From Lignipirellula cremea (GTDB lineage Bacteria; Planctomycetota; Planctomycetia; Pirellulales; Pirellulaceae), in assembly GCF_007751035.1 (NCBI RefSeq), contig NZ_CP036433.1, positions 1,717,001-1,781,000 of the forward strand: DNA of 64,000 bases, given 5' to 3'. Positions 1 to 8,544 of this stretch are shown here, in pieces (the stretch's first letter is position 1; every line of letters begins with the position of its first letter). The position numbers and the translations under genes are program-made. Below the pieces are notes generated by a model. That model made no database searches, was not told the origin of the DNA, and saw nothing but the letters and a program-made list of their open reading frames with translations.

Positions 1-1
1 T

Positions 2-1000
2 TCCAACGATATGGGCCCGCCGGAGGACGGCGCCAAGAGCAACCCGGGCCGTCCCGCTCCCCAGAGTCGCCCCAACGGACCGCTGGGAGAAGTCGGTATC
101 ACGGGGCTGTCGCAGCCGCCGTTGCCGCTGCTGGAGAATGAAACGGTCGTCGCCCGGGTGAAAGCGGGCGAACAGGCCGAGTTGACGGAACAGTACACCG
201 AGAAGGCCGTCAAGTTTATCCACGACCATCAGAAGGGGCCGTTCTTTCTGTACTTCCCACATACGGCCGTCCACTTTCCCCTTTATCCGAGCGCCAAATT
301 CGTCAACCAGAGCAAAGGCGGCGGGCTGCTGGGCGACTGGACGCAGGAAGTCGACGGGAGCGTCGGCCGGGTGCTGGATACGCTGCGCGAGCTGAAACTG
401 GAAGAGAACACGCTGGTGATTTTCACCTCGGATAACGGCGGTTCCCTCCGCAATGGATCGAACAACACGCCCTTGCGGGGCACCAAAGGGGATACGTTTG
501 AAGGCGGCATTCGCGTGCCGACGATCGTCTGGTGGCCGGGCCGCATTCCGGCCGGAACCGAGACGGCCGGGATCGCCACGACCATGGACGTGCTGCCCAC
601 CTGCACTGCTTTGGCCGGCGGGAAACTGCCGAGCCGGAAGATCGACGGCGTGGATCTGGGCGCATGGTTGACGGGCAAGGAAGGCGCGGCTTCGCCGCGG
701 GACACGTTCCTGTATTATCGCGGTCTGGATTTGCGTTGCGTGCGACAAGGACCCTGGAAGCTGATCCTCAAGTCGGGCGCCCTGTATAATCTGGACGACG
801 ACATCGGCGAAACGCAGAACGTCGCCGCGGAGCACCCCGAGCAGGTGAAGCAGCTGCAGGCTTTGGCCGACGCCAGCGACGCCGATCTGGGCCAGACGGA
901 CCTTGGTCCCGGCTGTCGCGAGTTAGGCCGCGTCAAGAACCCCCAGCCGCTGATCTCCGCCGACGGCGTGATCCGCCCCGGGTTCGAGCCGCAGCGGTAG
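2..1000 (+). CDS. Sulfatase, C-terminal part (gene runs off the left edge)
   Basis: This is the C-terminal two thirds of a formylglycine-dependent sulfatase of the arylsulfatase A type. The reading frame is open to the window edge, so the start and the CxPSR active-site motif lie outside. Visible family marks are HTAVHFP (substrate and metal-side histidine), FTSDNGG (metal-binding Asp-Asn), the RGTKGDTFEGGIRVP loop and the WWPGRIP segment. The C-terminal subdomain carries the usual LRCVRQGPWKLIL and YNLDDDIGE pieces. In planctomycetes such enzymes are normally exported and cut sulfate esters from algal or animal polysaccharides. No neighbour in the window identifies the substrate. Confidence 0.93.
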   Translation, partial: SNDMGPPEDGAKSNPGRPAPQSRPNGPLGEVGITGLSQPPLPLLENETVVARVKAGEQAELTEQYTEKAVKFIHDHQKGPFFLYFPHTAVHFPLYPSAKFVNQSKGGGLLGDWTQEVDGSVGRVLDTLRELKLEENTLVIFTSDNGGSLRNGSNNTPLRGTKGDTFEGGIRVPTIVWWPGRIPAGTETAGIATTMDVLPTCTALAGGKLPSRKIDGVDLGAWLTGKEGAASPRDTFLYYRGLDLRCVRQGPWKLILKSGALYNLDDDIGETQNVAAEHPEQVKQLQALADASDADLGQTDLGPGCRELGRVKNPQPLISADGVIRPGFEPQR

Positions 1001-1010
1001 CGTCCAGAAT

Positions 1011-1084
1011 GCAGGGCAGGTTTGCAACCTGCAATCGCTCCCAGTCCTTCCGTCTTTGATGCGCAGGCTGAAAACCTGCCCTGC
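1011..1084. repeat. Inverted repeat with 13-bp perfect arms, 3' of the sulfatase
   Basis: GCAGGGCAGGTTT at 1011-1023 is matched exactly by its reverse complement at 1072-1084. Inside the arms, GCAACCTGCA and TGCGCAGGC give a partial second pairing. It starts 11 nt after the sulfatase stop. No T-run follows on either strand, so it is not a standard intrinsic terminator. It could be a dispersed intergenic repeat or a 3'-end stabilising hairpin. Confidence 0.7.
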
Positions 1085-1139
1085 GAAAAGGAAAGAACCG
1101 TTCCGTTAGATAAGGCGGCTCCATTTCCCACTGCGGCCT

Positions 1140-1197
1140 TCTGCAGTCCGACTGCAGACTTGACTTTCGGCGACCATAGTGTAATTTTAACACTATG
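1140..1197 (+). promoter_or_regulatory. Putative promoter and operators of pncB-nadE
   Basis: TTGACT (1160-1165), a 16-nt spacer and TAATTT (1182-1187) resemble a housekeeping promoter. Two palindromes sit on it: TCTGCAGT-CCG-ACTGCAGA (1140-1158), just upstream of the -35, and CATAGTGT-N7-ACACTATG (1175-1197), straddling the -10. A repressor bound at the second would block RNA polymerase. The predicted leader to the pncB start is about 100 nt. The regulator is not identifiable from sequence. Confidence 0.5.
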
Positions 1198-1292
1198 AGG
1201 CGGCGTGATCCCTACTGCTGTTGCTGACGTTTCTGCGGTATAGAAGGGCTCAAACTGTCTGCGGGCATCTCTGGCCGTACAAGGACTGACTC

Positions 1293-2759
1293 ATGGGGAA
1301 TCCTGTTTACCGCACCTCGCTTGCGTTGCTGACCGATCTGTATCAATTGACCATGGCCTATGGTTACCATCGGACGGGGGCCGCCGAGCAGGAGGCCGTG
1401 TTTCATCTGACCTTTCGCAAGTCGCCCTTTGGCGGCGAGTACGCACTGGCCTGCGGGCTGGCGACCGCGATCGACTGGCTGGAGGACTTCCACTTTGCGG
1501 CGGACGACCTGGAATACCTGGCGACGCTCACCGGCTCTGACGACAAGCCGTTGTTCGACGACCACTTTCTGGCGATGCTGGGCGTGCTGGAGCTGGCTTG
1601 CGATATCGACGCCGTGCCGGAAGGGACGGTCGTCTTTCCACATGAACCGCTGATCCGGGTGCAGGGGCCGCTGGTGCATTGCCAGCTGCTGGAAACGGCT
1701 CTGCTGAACATCCTCAACTTTCAAACGCTCATCGCCACCAAGGCGGCCCGCGTCTGCCATGAAGCGCAAGGCGACCCCGTGCTGGAGTTCGGCCTCCGCC
1801 GGGCCCAGGGGATTGATGGCGGACTGTCGGCCAGCCGGGCCGCTTTTGCGGGCGGCTGTGCGGCCACCTCGAACCTGCTGGCCGGCAAGCTGTATGACAT
1901 TCCGGTGAAGGGGACGCATGCCCATAGCTGGGTGATGACGTTCGACAGCGAGCTGGAAGCTTTTGCGGCTTACGCCGGGGCGTTGCCGAACAACTGCGTG
2001 TTTCTGGTCGACACTTATAATACGGTCGACGGCGTGCGGCATGCGATCGAAATCGGCCTGCTCTTGCGCAAGCAGGGCGCCGAGATGGTCGGCGTGCGGC
2101 TGGATTCGGGCGACCTGGCCGAGCTGAGCATCCAAGCCCGAAAACTGCTGGACGAGGGCGGTTTTCCCGAAGCCCGGATCGTGGCCAGCAACGACCTGAA
2201 CGAGCAGCTGATCCGCGATCTGAAACAGCAGGGCGCGCAGATCAATGTCTGGGGAGTCGGCACGCAGCTGGCCACGGCGTACGACCAGCCGGCCCTGGGC
2301 GGCGTCTATAAGCTGGCCGCCATCCGCGAACCGGGCGAAGACTGGCGCTACAAGGTCAAGCTGTCCGAGCAGGCGATCAAAATTTCCAACCCGGGCGTAC
2401 AGCAGGTCCGTCGGTATCTCAAAGACGGAAAGTTCCTGGGCGATTCCATCTATGACGAACCGACCGGCATTGCCGAGCCGCCATCCATTTTGCTGGGCGA
2501 ACCGCTGCCCCGCACGGTGACTTTTGATGCAGCCGACGACTCGACCGATCTGCTTGTCCCCATTTTTCGGCAAGGGAAACGGGTGTATCATCCGCCCCGG
2601 CTGACGGAAGTGCGAGAGCGGGCCCGGCAGCAGTTGGCCGGCTTGAGCCCGGCCGTTACGCGACTGTTTAACCCGGCCCCGTATCCGGTTGGACTCGAGC
2701 GTTCGCTGTATGAACTTAAAGCCAGTCTGGTCGCCGCCGCACGGGAGGGGCAAGTATGA
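1293..2759 (+). CDS. pncB: Nicotinate phosphoribosyltransferase
   Basis: This enzyme converts nicotinate, PRPP and ATP to nicotinate mononucleotide in the Preiss-Handler NAD salvage route. The 488-residue length and these motifs fit the family: an N-terminal [14 protein letters not shown], the GLRRAQG segment near residue 170, [19 protein letters not shown], the [10 protein letters not shown] phosphate site and ASNDLNE. The ATG start has AAGGA seven bases upstream. The stop overlaps the nadE start in an ATGA, so the two are translationally coupled and form a salvage operon that finishes NAD. A long antisense open frame on the other strand is a by-product of GC-rich codon use. Confidence 0.95.
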   Translation: MGNPVYRTSLALLTDLYQLTMAYGYHRTGAAEQEAVFHLTFRKSPFGGEYALACGLATAIDWLEDFHFAADDLEYLATLTGSDDKPLFDDHFLAMLGVLELACDIDAVPEGTVVFPHEPLIRVQGPLVHCQLLETALLNILNFQTLIATKAARVCHEAQGDPVLEFGLRRAQGIDGGLSASRAAFAGGCAATSNLLAGKLYDIPVKGTHAHSWVMTFDSELEAFAAYAGALPNNCVFLVDTYNTVDGVRHAIEIGLLLRKQGAEMVGVRLDSGDLAELSIQARKLLDEGGFPEARIVASNDLNEQLIRDLKQQGAQINVWGVGTQLATAYDQPALGGVYKLAAIREPGEDWRYKVKLSEQAIKISNPGVQQVRRYLKDGKFLGDSIYDEPTGIAEPPSILLGEPLPRTVTFDAADDSTDLLVPIFRQGKRVYHPPRLTEVRERARQQLAGLSPAVTRLFNPAPYPVGLERSLYELKASLVAAAREGQV

Positions 2760-4762
2760 AGCTGATCAAGGTCGCCGCCGGCGTTCTCAACCAGACCCCG
2801 CTGGACTGGGACGCTAACCAGCGGCACATCGCAGGCGCCATTGCCGCCGCCAGGGCGGAGGACGTCACCCTGTTGTGTCTGCCCGAACTGTGCATTTGCG
2901 GTTATGGCTGTGAAGACGCATTCCATTCGCCCGGCCTGCAGGAACAGTCGATCGCCGTGCTGCAGGAGTTGGCTCCGTTGACGACGGGGATGATCGTTTC
3001 GGTCGGCTTGCCGTTGCTGGTGGGCGGCGGTCTGTTCAATACGGCCTGCCTGCTGGTTGACGGCAAGATTGCCGGCTTTGTGGGGAAGCAGAACCTGGCG
3101 GGCGAAGGGCTGCATTACGAGCCGCGGTGGTTCAAACGCTGGCCGAACGATGTGGCGTCGACCGTGGAAATCGGCGGTGTCGACTACCCGATCGGCGATC
3201 TGCTGTTTGAGGTGGGCGGCGTCTGCATCGGCTTTGAAGTCTGTGAAGACGCCTGGGTCGCCAGTCGGCCGGGAGCGGATCTGGCCCTGCAGGGAGTCGA
3301 CATCCTGCTGAACCCCAGCGCCAGCCATTTCGCGTTTGGCAAACATGAAGTCCGCCGGCGGTTTGTGCTGGAAGGTTCGCGGGCGTTCAGCGTCAGTTAC
3401 ATCTATTCCAACCTGGTCGGGAACGAAGCGGGCCGCGCCATCTACGACGGCGACGCCATGATCGCCAGCGGCGGCAACATGCTGGCCCGCGGCTCCCGAT
3501 TTTCGTTCGCCGACTTTGCCCTGACCACGGCCGTGATCGATGTGGATCACACGCGAATGAACCGCGCTCGGACCGGCAGCTTTGAGCCGCGGATCAGCCA
3601 GGGCTCGTCGCGACGGGTCGAGGTTGACTTTAACTTCCGGCCGTCCGAACCACAGCTGCACGCGATTTTTCCGGCCGCCTGGGAACAGAGCTCGACGTTG
3701 AAAGAAGAGGAGTTCGCCCGGGCTGAAGCGTTGGCCCTGTTCGACTACCTGCGGAAGAGCTTCTCCCGCGGCTTCATCGTATCGCTCTCCGGCGGGGCGG
3801 ATTCGGCGGCCGTGACGGTGCTGTGCGCACTGGCGGTGGAGCTGGGCGTCAGTGAGCTGGGACTGTCCGCGTTCTGCGAGAAGCTGGGCCACATCAGCGG
3901 CCTGGCTTCAGCCGGTTCGGATCAGCGGGAGCTGGTCCGCCGACTGCTGACGACCGTTTACCAGGCGACCCAGAACAGCTCCGAAACGACCCGCTCGGCC
4001 GCCCAGGTCACGGCCCAGGCGGTCGGGGCCGAGCATTATGAATTCGACGTGGAAGAAATCGTGCAGGCGTACCAGACGCGCGTCGCCGACGTCCTGCAGC
4101 GGCCGCTCACCTGGGAGACCGACGACATTGCCCTGCAGAACATCCAGGCCCGCGTCCGAGCGCCGGGGGTGTGGATGCTGGCGAATGTGAAAGGGGCCCT
4201 GCTGCTGGCGACGAGCAACCGCAGCGAAGCGGCCGTTGGCTACGCCACCATGGACGGCGACACGTGCGGCGGGCTGTCGCCGATCGCCGGTATCGACAAG
4301 AACTTTTTGCGGCAATGGCTGCGCTGGATGCAGGTGCAAGGTCCGCTGGGAGTGGGACCGCTGGCGGCGCTCAAGGCGGTAAACGACCAGCAGCCGACGG
4401 CCGAGCTGCGTCCCCAGGCGGCCGAACAGACCGACGAAGGCGACCTGATGCCGTACCACATCCTGGATGTGATCGAGCGTCTGGGCATCCGCGACAAGCT
4501 GACGCCGGTGGAGATTTTTCGCAGTCTCCGGCCGCGGTTTCCCGATGTCAGTCCGCGGCAACTGGGCGCCTGGGTGGAGCGGTTCGCCCGGCTGTGGTGC
4601 CGGAACCAGTGGAAGCGGGAGCGTTACGCGCCGTCTTTCCATCTGGACGATGAGAACCTGGACCCCAAAACCTGGTGCCGTTTTCCCATCTTGTCCGGCG
4701 GTTATGAACGGGAGATTGCCGAGCTGCGGCAATATCTAAAGGAGCAGCACCCGGAGGGTTGA
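2756..4762 (+). CDS. nadE: Glutamine-dependent NAD+ synthetase
   Basis: The protein (668 aa) is a two-domain NAD synthetase. The N-terminal nitrilase-fold glutaminase has the Glu-Lys-Cys triad, seen as E44 in [11 protein letters not shown]111 in [10 protein letters not shown] and C163 in GFEVCEDAW. The C-terminal ATP-pyrophosphatase domain has SGGADS at 345-350 and a second conserved block [18 protein letters not shown]. It amidates nicotinate adenine dinucleotide using ammonia channelled from glutamine. It overlaps pncB by 4 nt. The adenylyltransferase nadD that acts between the two enzymes is not in the window. Confidence 0.95.
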   Translation: MKLIKVAAGVLNQTPLDWDANQRHIAGAIAAARAEDVTLLCLPELCICGYGCEDAFHSPGLQEQSIAVLQELAPLTTGMIVSVGLPLLVGGGLFNTACLLVDGKIAGFVGKQNLAGEGLHYEPRWFKRWPNDVASTVEIGGVDYPIGDLLFEVGGVCIGFEVCEDAWVASRPGADLALQGVDILLNPSASHFAFGKHEVRRRFVLEGSRAFSVSYIYSNLVGNEAGRAIYDGDAMIASGGNMLARGSRFSFADFALTTAVIDVDHTRMNRARTGSFEPRISQGSSRRVEVDFNFRPSEPQLHAIFPAAWEQSSTLKEEEFARAEALALFDYLRKSFSRGFIVSLSGGADSAAVTVLCALAVELGVSELGLSAFCEKLGHISGLASAGSDQRELVRRLLTTVYQATQNSSETTRSAAQVTAQAVGAEHYEFDVEEIVQAYQTRVADVLQRPLTWETDDIALQNIQARVRAPGVWMLANVKGALLLATSNRSEAAVGYATMDGDTCGGLSPIAGIDKNFLRQWLRWMQVQGPLGVGPLAALKAVNDQQPTAELRPQAAEQTDEGDLMPYHILDVIERLGIRDKLTPVEIFRSLRPRFPDVSPRQLGAWVERFARLWCRNQWKRERYAPSFHLDDENLDPKTWCRFPILSGGYEREIAELRQYLKEQHPEG

Positions 4763-4843
4763 GCATGCGGAAAACGACGAACACAGAATCACAAAGTAAT
4801 TCTGTTTTCGTCCCGCAGGCAAAGGCGCCCAGATCGACCCGGC

Positions 4844-6052
4844 TTATTCGACCGGCTGGACCGACGAGCGGAAGGGCTGGCTGGCGCGGTACAGCTTCAT
4901 GATTTCTTCCTCGGTCGTCCGGTCGTCGCCGGTGGTCATGTCGATCACCCGTTGCTGGAACTCGACCGCATGTTTGAAGTCGTTCAGTTCGGCGTAGGAA
5001 GCGGCCAGGGCTTTGATGTCGCTGGCGACCTTGTACTGTCGCAACTGGCAGGCGGCGGCTGCTGCGGCGAAGGCCTCTTTGCCGTCGCGAATGTCGTCGT
5101 CGGCACAGGTCGACAGCAGCCAGGCTTTATTCTGCAGCGCCATGGCGTACTTCGGTTCAATTTTAATCGCCGCTTCGTAATCGGCGAGCGCCTCTTTGTA
5201 TTGACGCATTAAAAAGTGGTTGTAGCCACGATTGTTGTAGGAAAGCGAGTCCTGCGGGTTCAACTTGATCATCTGGGTGAAATCTTTGACGGCCGCTTCG
5301 TGGTCGCCTTTGAGGAAACAGACGAAACCGCGGCTGCTGAGCGCGGCCTGGTGTCCCGGTTCGATCTCCAGGGCGCGCGTAAAGTCGTCGATCGCGCTAT
5401 CCCAGTCCTCCTTGTGCCGGAAGGCCACGCCCCGTTCCACATAGTAGCGGGCGTTTTTGGCGCGGGTTTCGATCAGCTGGTCGTAAATGTCGATCGCGCC
5501 GTCGTAATCTTTTTTCCCCATCAGGGCGTTGGCCAGATTCACGCGGGCCAGCTCAAAATCGCTCTTGAGTTTGATCGCCGCACGGAAGTCGGCAATTGCT
5601 TCGTCGAATTTGTTGATCGAAGCGTAGTACACGCCGCGAGCCATCAGGGTCGGAGCGGACTGCCCTTTTTCCAGGTCCAGGGCTTTGGTGCAATCGGCAA
5701 TGGCGTTATCCACCTGACCGGCCGCAGAAAAAGCGCTAGCGCGGGCCACGAATAAACCCGAGTCTTCCGAAGCTTCGCGAATCATGTCGGTATACAAGGG
5801 CGCCGATTCGGCGAGCGGGATCACAAAATCGCGTCGTACCTGGGCCCGCTGTTTATTGAGCGTGCGAACGACAATCGAGCCGCCGGTTTCACTTTCCAGC
5901 GTGAGCACATCGCCACGGTGCGCGAAGACCTTGCCCATGATTTTCAAGTCAGCCTTGGCGACCACCCCGTCCTGGAACGATTGCCCCCAGGCATTCCAGG
6001 AGACGAGACTCGCCAGCAGGAAAGCGAACGACAAGGACGCGGATCGGATCAT
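4844..6052 (-). CDS. Secreted tetratricopeptide-repeat protein
   Basis: The protein (402 aa) starts with a signal peptide (hydrophobic SLSFAFLLASLVSWNAWG, cleavage around residue 24). A short SH3-like segment follows (about 30-75: GKVFAHRGDVLTLESETGG). From about residue 90 there are at least six tandem TPRs of the AIADCTKALDLEKG / YNNRGYNHFLMRQYKEALADYEAAIKIEPK type. TPR superhelices bind peptides or scaffold complexes, here outside the cytoplasmic membrane. AAGG lies eight bases before the ATG. It faces nadE tail to tail and seems monocistronic. No specific partner can be named. Confidence 0.85.
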   Translation of the reverse strand: MIRSASLSFAFLLASLVSWNAWGQSFQDGVVAKADLKIMGKVFAHRGDVLTLESETGGSIVVRTLNKQRAQVRRDFVIPLAESAPLYTDMIREASEDSGLFVARASAFSAAGQVDNAIADCTKALDLEKGQSAPTLMARGVYYASINKFDEAIADFRAAIKLKSDFELARVNLANALMGKKDYDGAIDIYDQLIETRAKNARYYVERGVAFRHKEDWDSAIDDFTRALEIEPGHQAALSSRGFVCFLKGDHEAAVKDFTQMIKLNPQDSLSYNNRGYNHFLMRQYKEALADYEAAIKIEPKYAMALQNKAWLLSTCADDDIRDGKEAFAAAAAACQLRQYKVASDIKALAASYAELNDFKHAVEFQQRVIDMTTGDDRTTEEEIMKLYRASQPFRSSVQPVE

Positions 6053-6477
6053 CGATATTACCTTTGAAACGGGGAAAGCACCTTCGGGCTGCAGCGCTCG
6101 CGCTCCCCCGGATTGCTTGTAAGTTTTCCGGGCCTGACGCCTTCATAGCGACACGCCAGACGTCGCAACGACGGGCCGGTGCATCCTGCTCCGGCCGTTA
6201 CCTGCTGCAGAATCCGCAGAGGGAATTCTGAGGGGCAACGGTGGAATATTTGACAGCACAAACAGAACTTATCACGCAGATCGGCGCGACGCCATTCTTC
6301 CCATACTATTGTGGGCCGCTTGACGTTTGTCGAGCCCTGATTAAACGATTGGGGCGAATGGGTAGAATGGGGTGAGGTGCGGATGCAGTGCCCTGGGGTT
6401 TTTCAGGCTCACAAGTTTTTGAAGGATTTGTTCTTTTCATCCAGGATTGAGTGTTGAGAATAAGCCCCCAAGCTGTG
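6053..6477. other. Intergenic stretch upstream of the TPR gene
   Basis: No convincing protein gene, tRNA or transposon. It is AT-richer than the flanking genes and presumably carries the TPR gene promoter, but I could not find a good -35/-10 pair. Confidence 0.5.
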
Positions 6478-6525
6478 CAATTATGCAACAGGTGTTGCAT
6501 AATTGAGCGTTCAATTTTGCAACAG
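6478..6525. promoter_or_regulatory. 28-bp perfect palindrome plus third half-site
   Basis: CAATTATGCAACA-GG-TGTTGCATAATTG (6478-6505) has 13-bp perfect arms. A third half-site, CAATTTTGCAACAG (6512-6525), repeats the left arm with one mismatch. This is the geometry of a dimeric transcription-factor operator with an extra half-site. It lies between the terminator of the candidate RNA at 6529 and the TPR gene. The regulated gene and the regulator are unknown. Confidence 0.6.
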
Positions 6526-6528
6526 CGC

Positions 6529-6579
6529 AAAAAAAACAGGCGAGTCGAATTGTCCCGAAGGACGCTGCGACTCGCCTGT
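6529..6579 (-). terminator. Rho-independent terminator with UUCG tetraloop
   Basis: Read on the minus strand, a 12-bp perfect stem (6568-6579 with 6536-6547) encloses GTCC-TTCG-GGAC, an inner stem closed by a cUUCGg tetraloop. It is followed immediately by eight T residues (6529-6536). This is a textbook intrinsic terminator. No full-size minus-strand protein gene lies upstream, so it must end a short transcript. Confidence 0.85.
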
Positions 6580-6858
6580 CAGTGAGGTCTTCTGCCAGAA
6601 AACCTCACAGTTTTCCCTGTTCCAGAACCTCTTCTCGAACCGGGTTGCCTCTCACCTTCTTCACTGTTTCCTCGAGGAATTGCAGTCAATTCTTTGGATT
6701 ACCTGGGTTTTTCTGTTGATTATCGCAATGCGATTCTCATCAAAACCCCCAGGCATCCGGTTCGCCTCTTCACAACAAACCGGCCCCGCGAATTGCCTCT
6801 GCTCTGTTCCGACCCCGTAGCTTGCCAGGTGAGGGGCTTACTTCGACATCTGTTCGAA
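6529..6858 (-). ncRNA. Candidate sigma-54-dependent structured RNA
   Basis: This roughly 330-nt region lies between a perfect sigma-54 promoter and an intrinsic terminator. On the minus strand it folds into a hairpin at 6753-6702 (outer CCTGGG..CCCAGG, inner ATCGC-ATT-GCGAT), a GAATTG-ACTG-CAATTC hairpin (6692-6677) and a 12-bp stem GTGAGGTTTTCT-GGC-AGAAGACCTCAC with one G-U pair (6608-6582). The last abuts the terminator. It does not match the conserved cores of tmRNA, RNase P RNA, SRP RNA or 6S RNA. A 31-codon frame (6661-6756) has GAAGAGG eight bases upstream, and a 19-codon GTG frame overlaps its stop, so a leader peptide or small-protein message is the main alternative. Confidence 0.6.
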
Positions 6859-6867
6859 CCATTTAAA

Positions 6868-6883
6868 TGCAAGTCGCGTGCCA
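6868..6883 (-). promoter_or_regulatory. Perfect sigma-54 (-24/-12) promoter
   Basis: The minus strand reads TGGCACG-CGAC-TTGCA, an exact match to the sigma-54 consensus with GG and GC separated by ten bases. The predicted transcription start is near 6858. Sigma-54 promoters need an AAA+ enhancer-binding protein. Its sites would lie in the 6884-7067 region before the PAP2 gene. Confidence 0.75.
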
Positions 6884-7067
6884 GACAGTTTGATTGTGGG
6901 GAGAAAAAAACGATCTCCAGCAAGCGACGGGCCAGGCGGCTGCAGGCGAGCCTCTCGACCGTGGGGCGAAGGGCGCGGTAGGTTGCATCTTTCCTGTGTC
7001 TGGCATGAGGCCTGACGGCCGCGTTTTCTTCCCTGGAGAAGCCTCCGCTACCGTGTTACGCGTTTTA

Positions 7068-7805
7068 ATGGAAATCCAGCGCCGAACAGGCCGCTGGATC
7101 CTGGCTCGTGAGCCGCTGGTGCTGACCTGTTTGCTGGTGCTGGCTGCGGCTGGCTGGGCCTTCGTGGAACTGGCCGACGAAGTGCTGGAAGGGGACGCCC
7201 TGCACTTTGACGAGCAGATTGTGCTGGCGATGCGGAACCCCGACGATCTGTCGCAAACGATCGGACCGCCCTGGGTGCAGGAGATGGGCCGGGACGCTAC
7301 AGCTTTGGGCGGCGTCGGCTGGCTGGTGTTCTGTACGGCGTCGGTCGTGGGGTTCTTGCTGCTCGATCAAAAGTACCGCATGGCGGTGTTTGTGGCGGGG
7401 GCCGTCAGCAGCGGTTGGATGCTGGCTTACCTGCTCAAGGCGTTCATCGCCCGGCCTCGACCAGAGATCGTGCCGCATTTGTCGCATGTCTTTACGAGCA
7501 GTTTTCCCAGCGGGCATTCGATGCTGTCGGCGATCGTTTATCTCACGCTCGGCTCCCTGGCCGCCGCCGCCATGCGTCGCCCCCGGCTGAAGATTTATGT
7601 CCTGTGTCTGGCGGTGATCGTCACGTTGCTGGTCGGGGTTAGTCGCGTTTATCTGGGCGTGCATTACCCGACCGACGTCCTGGCAGGCTGGGCCGCCGGT
7701 ACGTTCTGGGCGCTGCTTTGCTGGCTGATCGCGCGCTGGCTGCAGCAACACGGCGGCGTCGAGCCGGAGCCGCTGGAGCGGGAACCGCAAGAACGAGAGC
7801 AGTAA
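7068..7805 (+). CDS. PAP2-family membrane phosphatase
   Basis: Phosphatidic-acid phosphatase type 2 / undecaprenyl-diphosphatase-like membrane enzyme (245 aa from this start). All three catalytic blocks are present: KAFIARPRP, the SFPSGHSML block and SRVYLGVHYPTDVLAGW with its histidine nucleophile region. About six membrane segments are visible, beginning with LVLTCLLVLAAAGWAFV. I chose the ATG at 7068 because codon third-position GC rises sharply there. The ATG at 7005 and a TTG at 6894 are in frame, and the latter would run close to the sigma-54 site. The substrate (lipid phosphate or polyprenyl pyrophosphate) is not determined. Confidence 0.88.
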   Translation: MEIQRRTGRWILAREPLVLTCLLVLAAAGWAFVELADEVLEGDALHFDEQIVLAMRNPDDLSQTIGPPWVQEMGRDATALGGVGWLVFCTASVVGFLLLDQKYRMAVFVAGAVSSGWMLAYLLKAFIARPRPEIVPHLSHVFTSSFPSGHSMLSAIVYLTLGSLAAAAMRRPRLKIYVLCLAVIVTLLVGVSRVYLGVHYPTDVLAGWAAGTFWALLCWLIARWLQQHGGVEPEPLEREPQEREQ

Positions 7806-7818
7806 GAACGAGAGCAGT
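7789..7818 (+). repeat. 15-bp tandem duplication across the PAP2 stop codon
   Basis: AAGAACGAGAGCAGT occurs twice back to back (7789-7803, 7804-7818), with a decayed third start (AAGAAC). The gene's TAA spans the junction, so the second copy is untranslated. It looks like a recent slippage duplication. Confidence 0.85.
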
Positions 7819-7871
7819 AAGAACAGGAACCGCAAAGGCCCTGACAGTAGGGCTCGCATTGAATTGAGGGC

Positions 7872-8378
7872 TCAGGGCTCGCGCTGAATGCGTTCTTCGC
7901 GATACAAGGTGAAGCCGCGCTTCTGGTAGTTGGGCAGGGCGGCCGGATGGTCGAGCGAACAGGTATGCAGCCAGACCCGGCTCGGCTGGTAGCTCCAGGC
8001 GCGGGCGAGCGTCCATTCCAGCAGCGAACGTCCCAGCCCCTGGCCGATACGTTCCGGCATCAGGCCGAACTGGACGATTTCCACTTCGTTCGGCTGGCGG
8101 CGATCGAATTCAACCATGCCGGCGGGAACGCCCTGGCAATACAGCACGAACAGTTCGTTGCGCGGATCTCCCAGCAGCACAGCGAGGTCGGCGTCGGACA
8201 GCTTCCGCCGACTCAGCCACTGGTAGTCGCCGCCGATCGCGTGATAGAGAAAACGATAAAAAGGGACGGGCGGATCGATGGCCCGCTCCACGCGAGTCTC
8301 CTCCGGCAGCGGACGTCCGGCGGTTTCCGGCGGAGCGGTCATCTGCAGGTAATAGACGGTCGCTTCGATCTGGCTCAT
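7872..8378 (-). CDS. GNAT-family N-acetyltransferase
   Basis: The protein (168 aa) has a GNAT acetyl-CoA fold. The pyrophosphate-binding motif A is seen as FGLMPERIGQGLGRSLLEWT (around 105-124), followed by the C-terminal ALPNYQKRGFTLYREE block typical of the family. It transfers an acetyl group to an amine, but the substrate cannot be read from sequence. GAGGAG lies before the ATG. It is downstream of the rimI-like gene in the same direction, with two hairpins between them, so it may be transcribed separately. Confidence 0.88.
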   Translation of the reverse strand: MSQIEATVYYLQMTAPPETAGRPLPEETRVERAIDPPVPFYRFLYHAIGGDYQWLSRRKLSDADLAVLLGDPRNELFVLYCQGVPAGMVEFDRRQPNEVEIVQFGLMPERIGQGLGRSLLEWTLARAWSYQPSRVWLHTCSLDHPAALPNYQKRGFTLYREERIQREP

Positions 8379-8463
8379 CGGTTTGCTCCTCGAGGACCAG
8401 GACGCATCGCCCAGGTCCTGTTAGCCAGGCCCCGTTGGCCCAGCGCGCAGGTTCGTCCCCGGT

Positions 8464-8506
8464 TCTGTTCCCCGGAACAGCGAAACGCGGCGCAGGCGCC
8501 GCGTTT
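8464..8506 (-). terminator. Tandem hairpins between the two GNAT genes
   Basis: CTGTTC-CCC-GGAACAG (8465-8479) and AAACGCGGCG-CAGG-CGCCGCGTTT (8483-8506, 10-bp perfect arms) lie about 40 nt past the rimI-like stop. The T-run is weak, so termination is likely but not certain. Confidence 0.5.
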
Positions 8507-8544
8507 TGCGATGGGGGAACGGGAGCGTGGTCCGGCAATCGCCG

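Noticed and set aside
1212-2753. Long open frame antisense to pncB (and similar ones antisense to other large genes, such as 41168-43537)
   Set aside because: Low-complexity Gln/Arg/Ala-rich products, no ribosome site, and the sense strand encodes unmistakable conserved enzymes. It is an artefact of GC-rich codon use.
6306-6530. Short minus-strand frame after the candidate RNA
   Set aside because: It crosses the terminator U-run and the palindrome, has no ribosome site, and its composition is not protein-like.
6971-6988. GGGCGCGGTAGGTTGCAT as a plus-strand sigma-54 promoter for the PAP2 gene
   Set aside because: GG and GC are eleven bases apart, not ten, so sigma-54 geometry is wrong.
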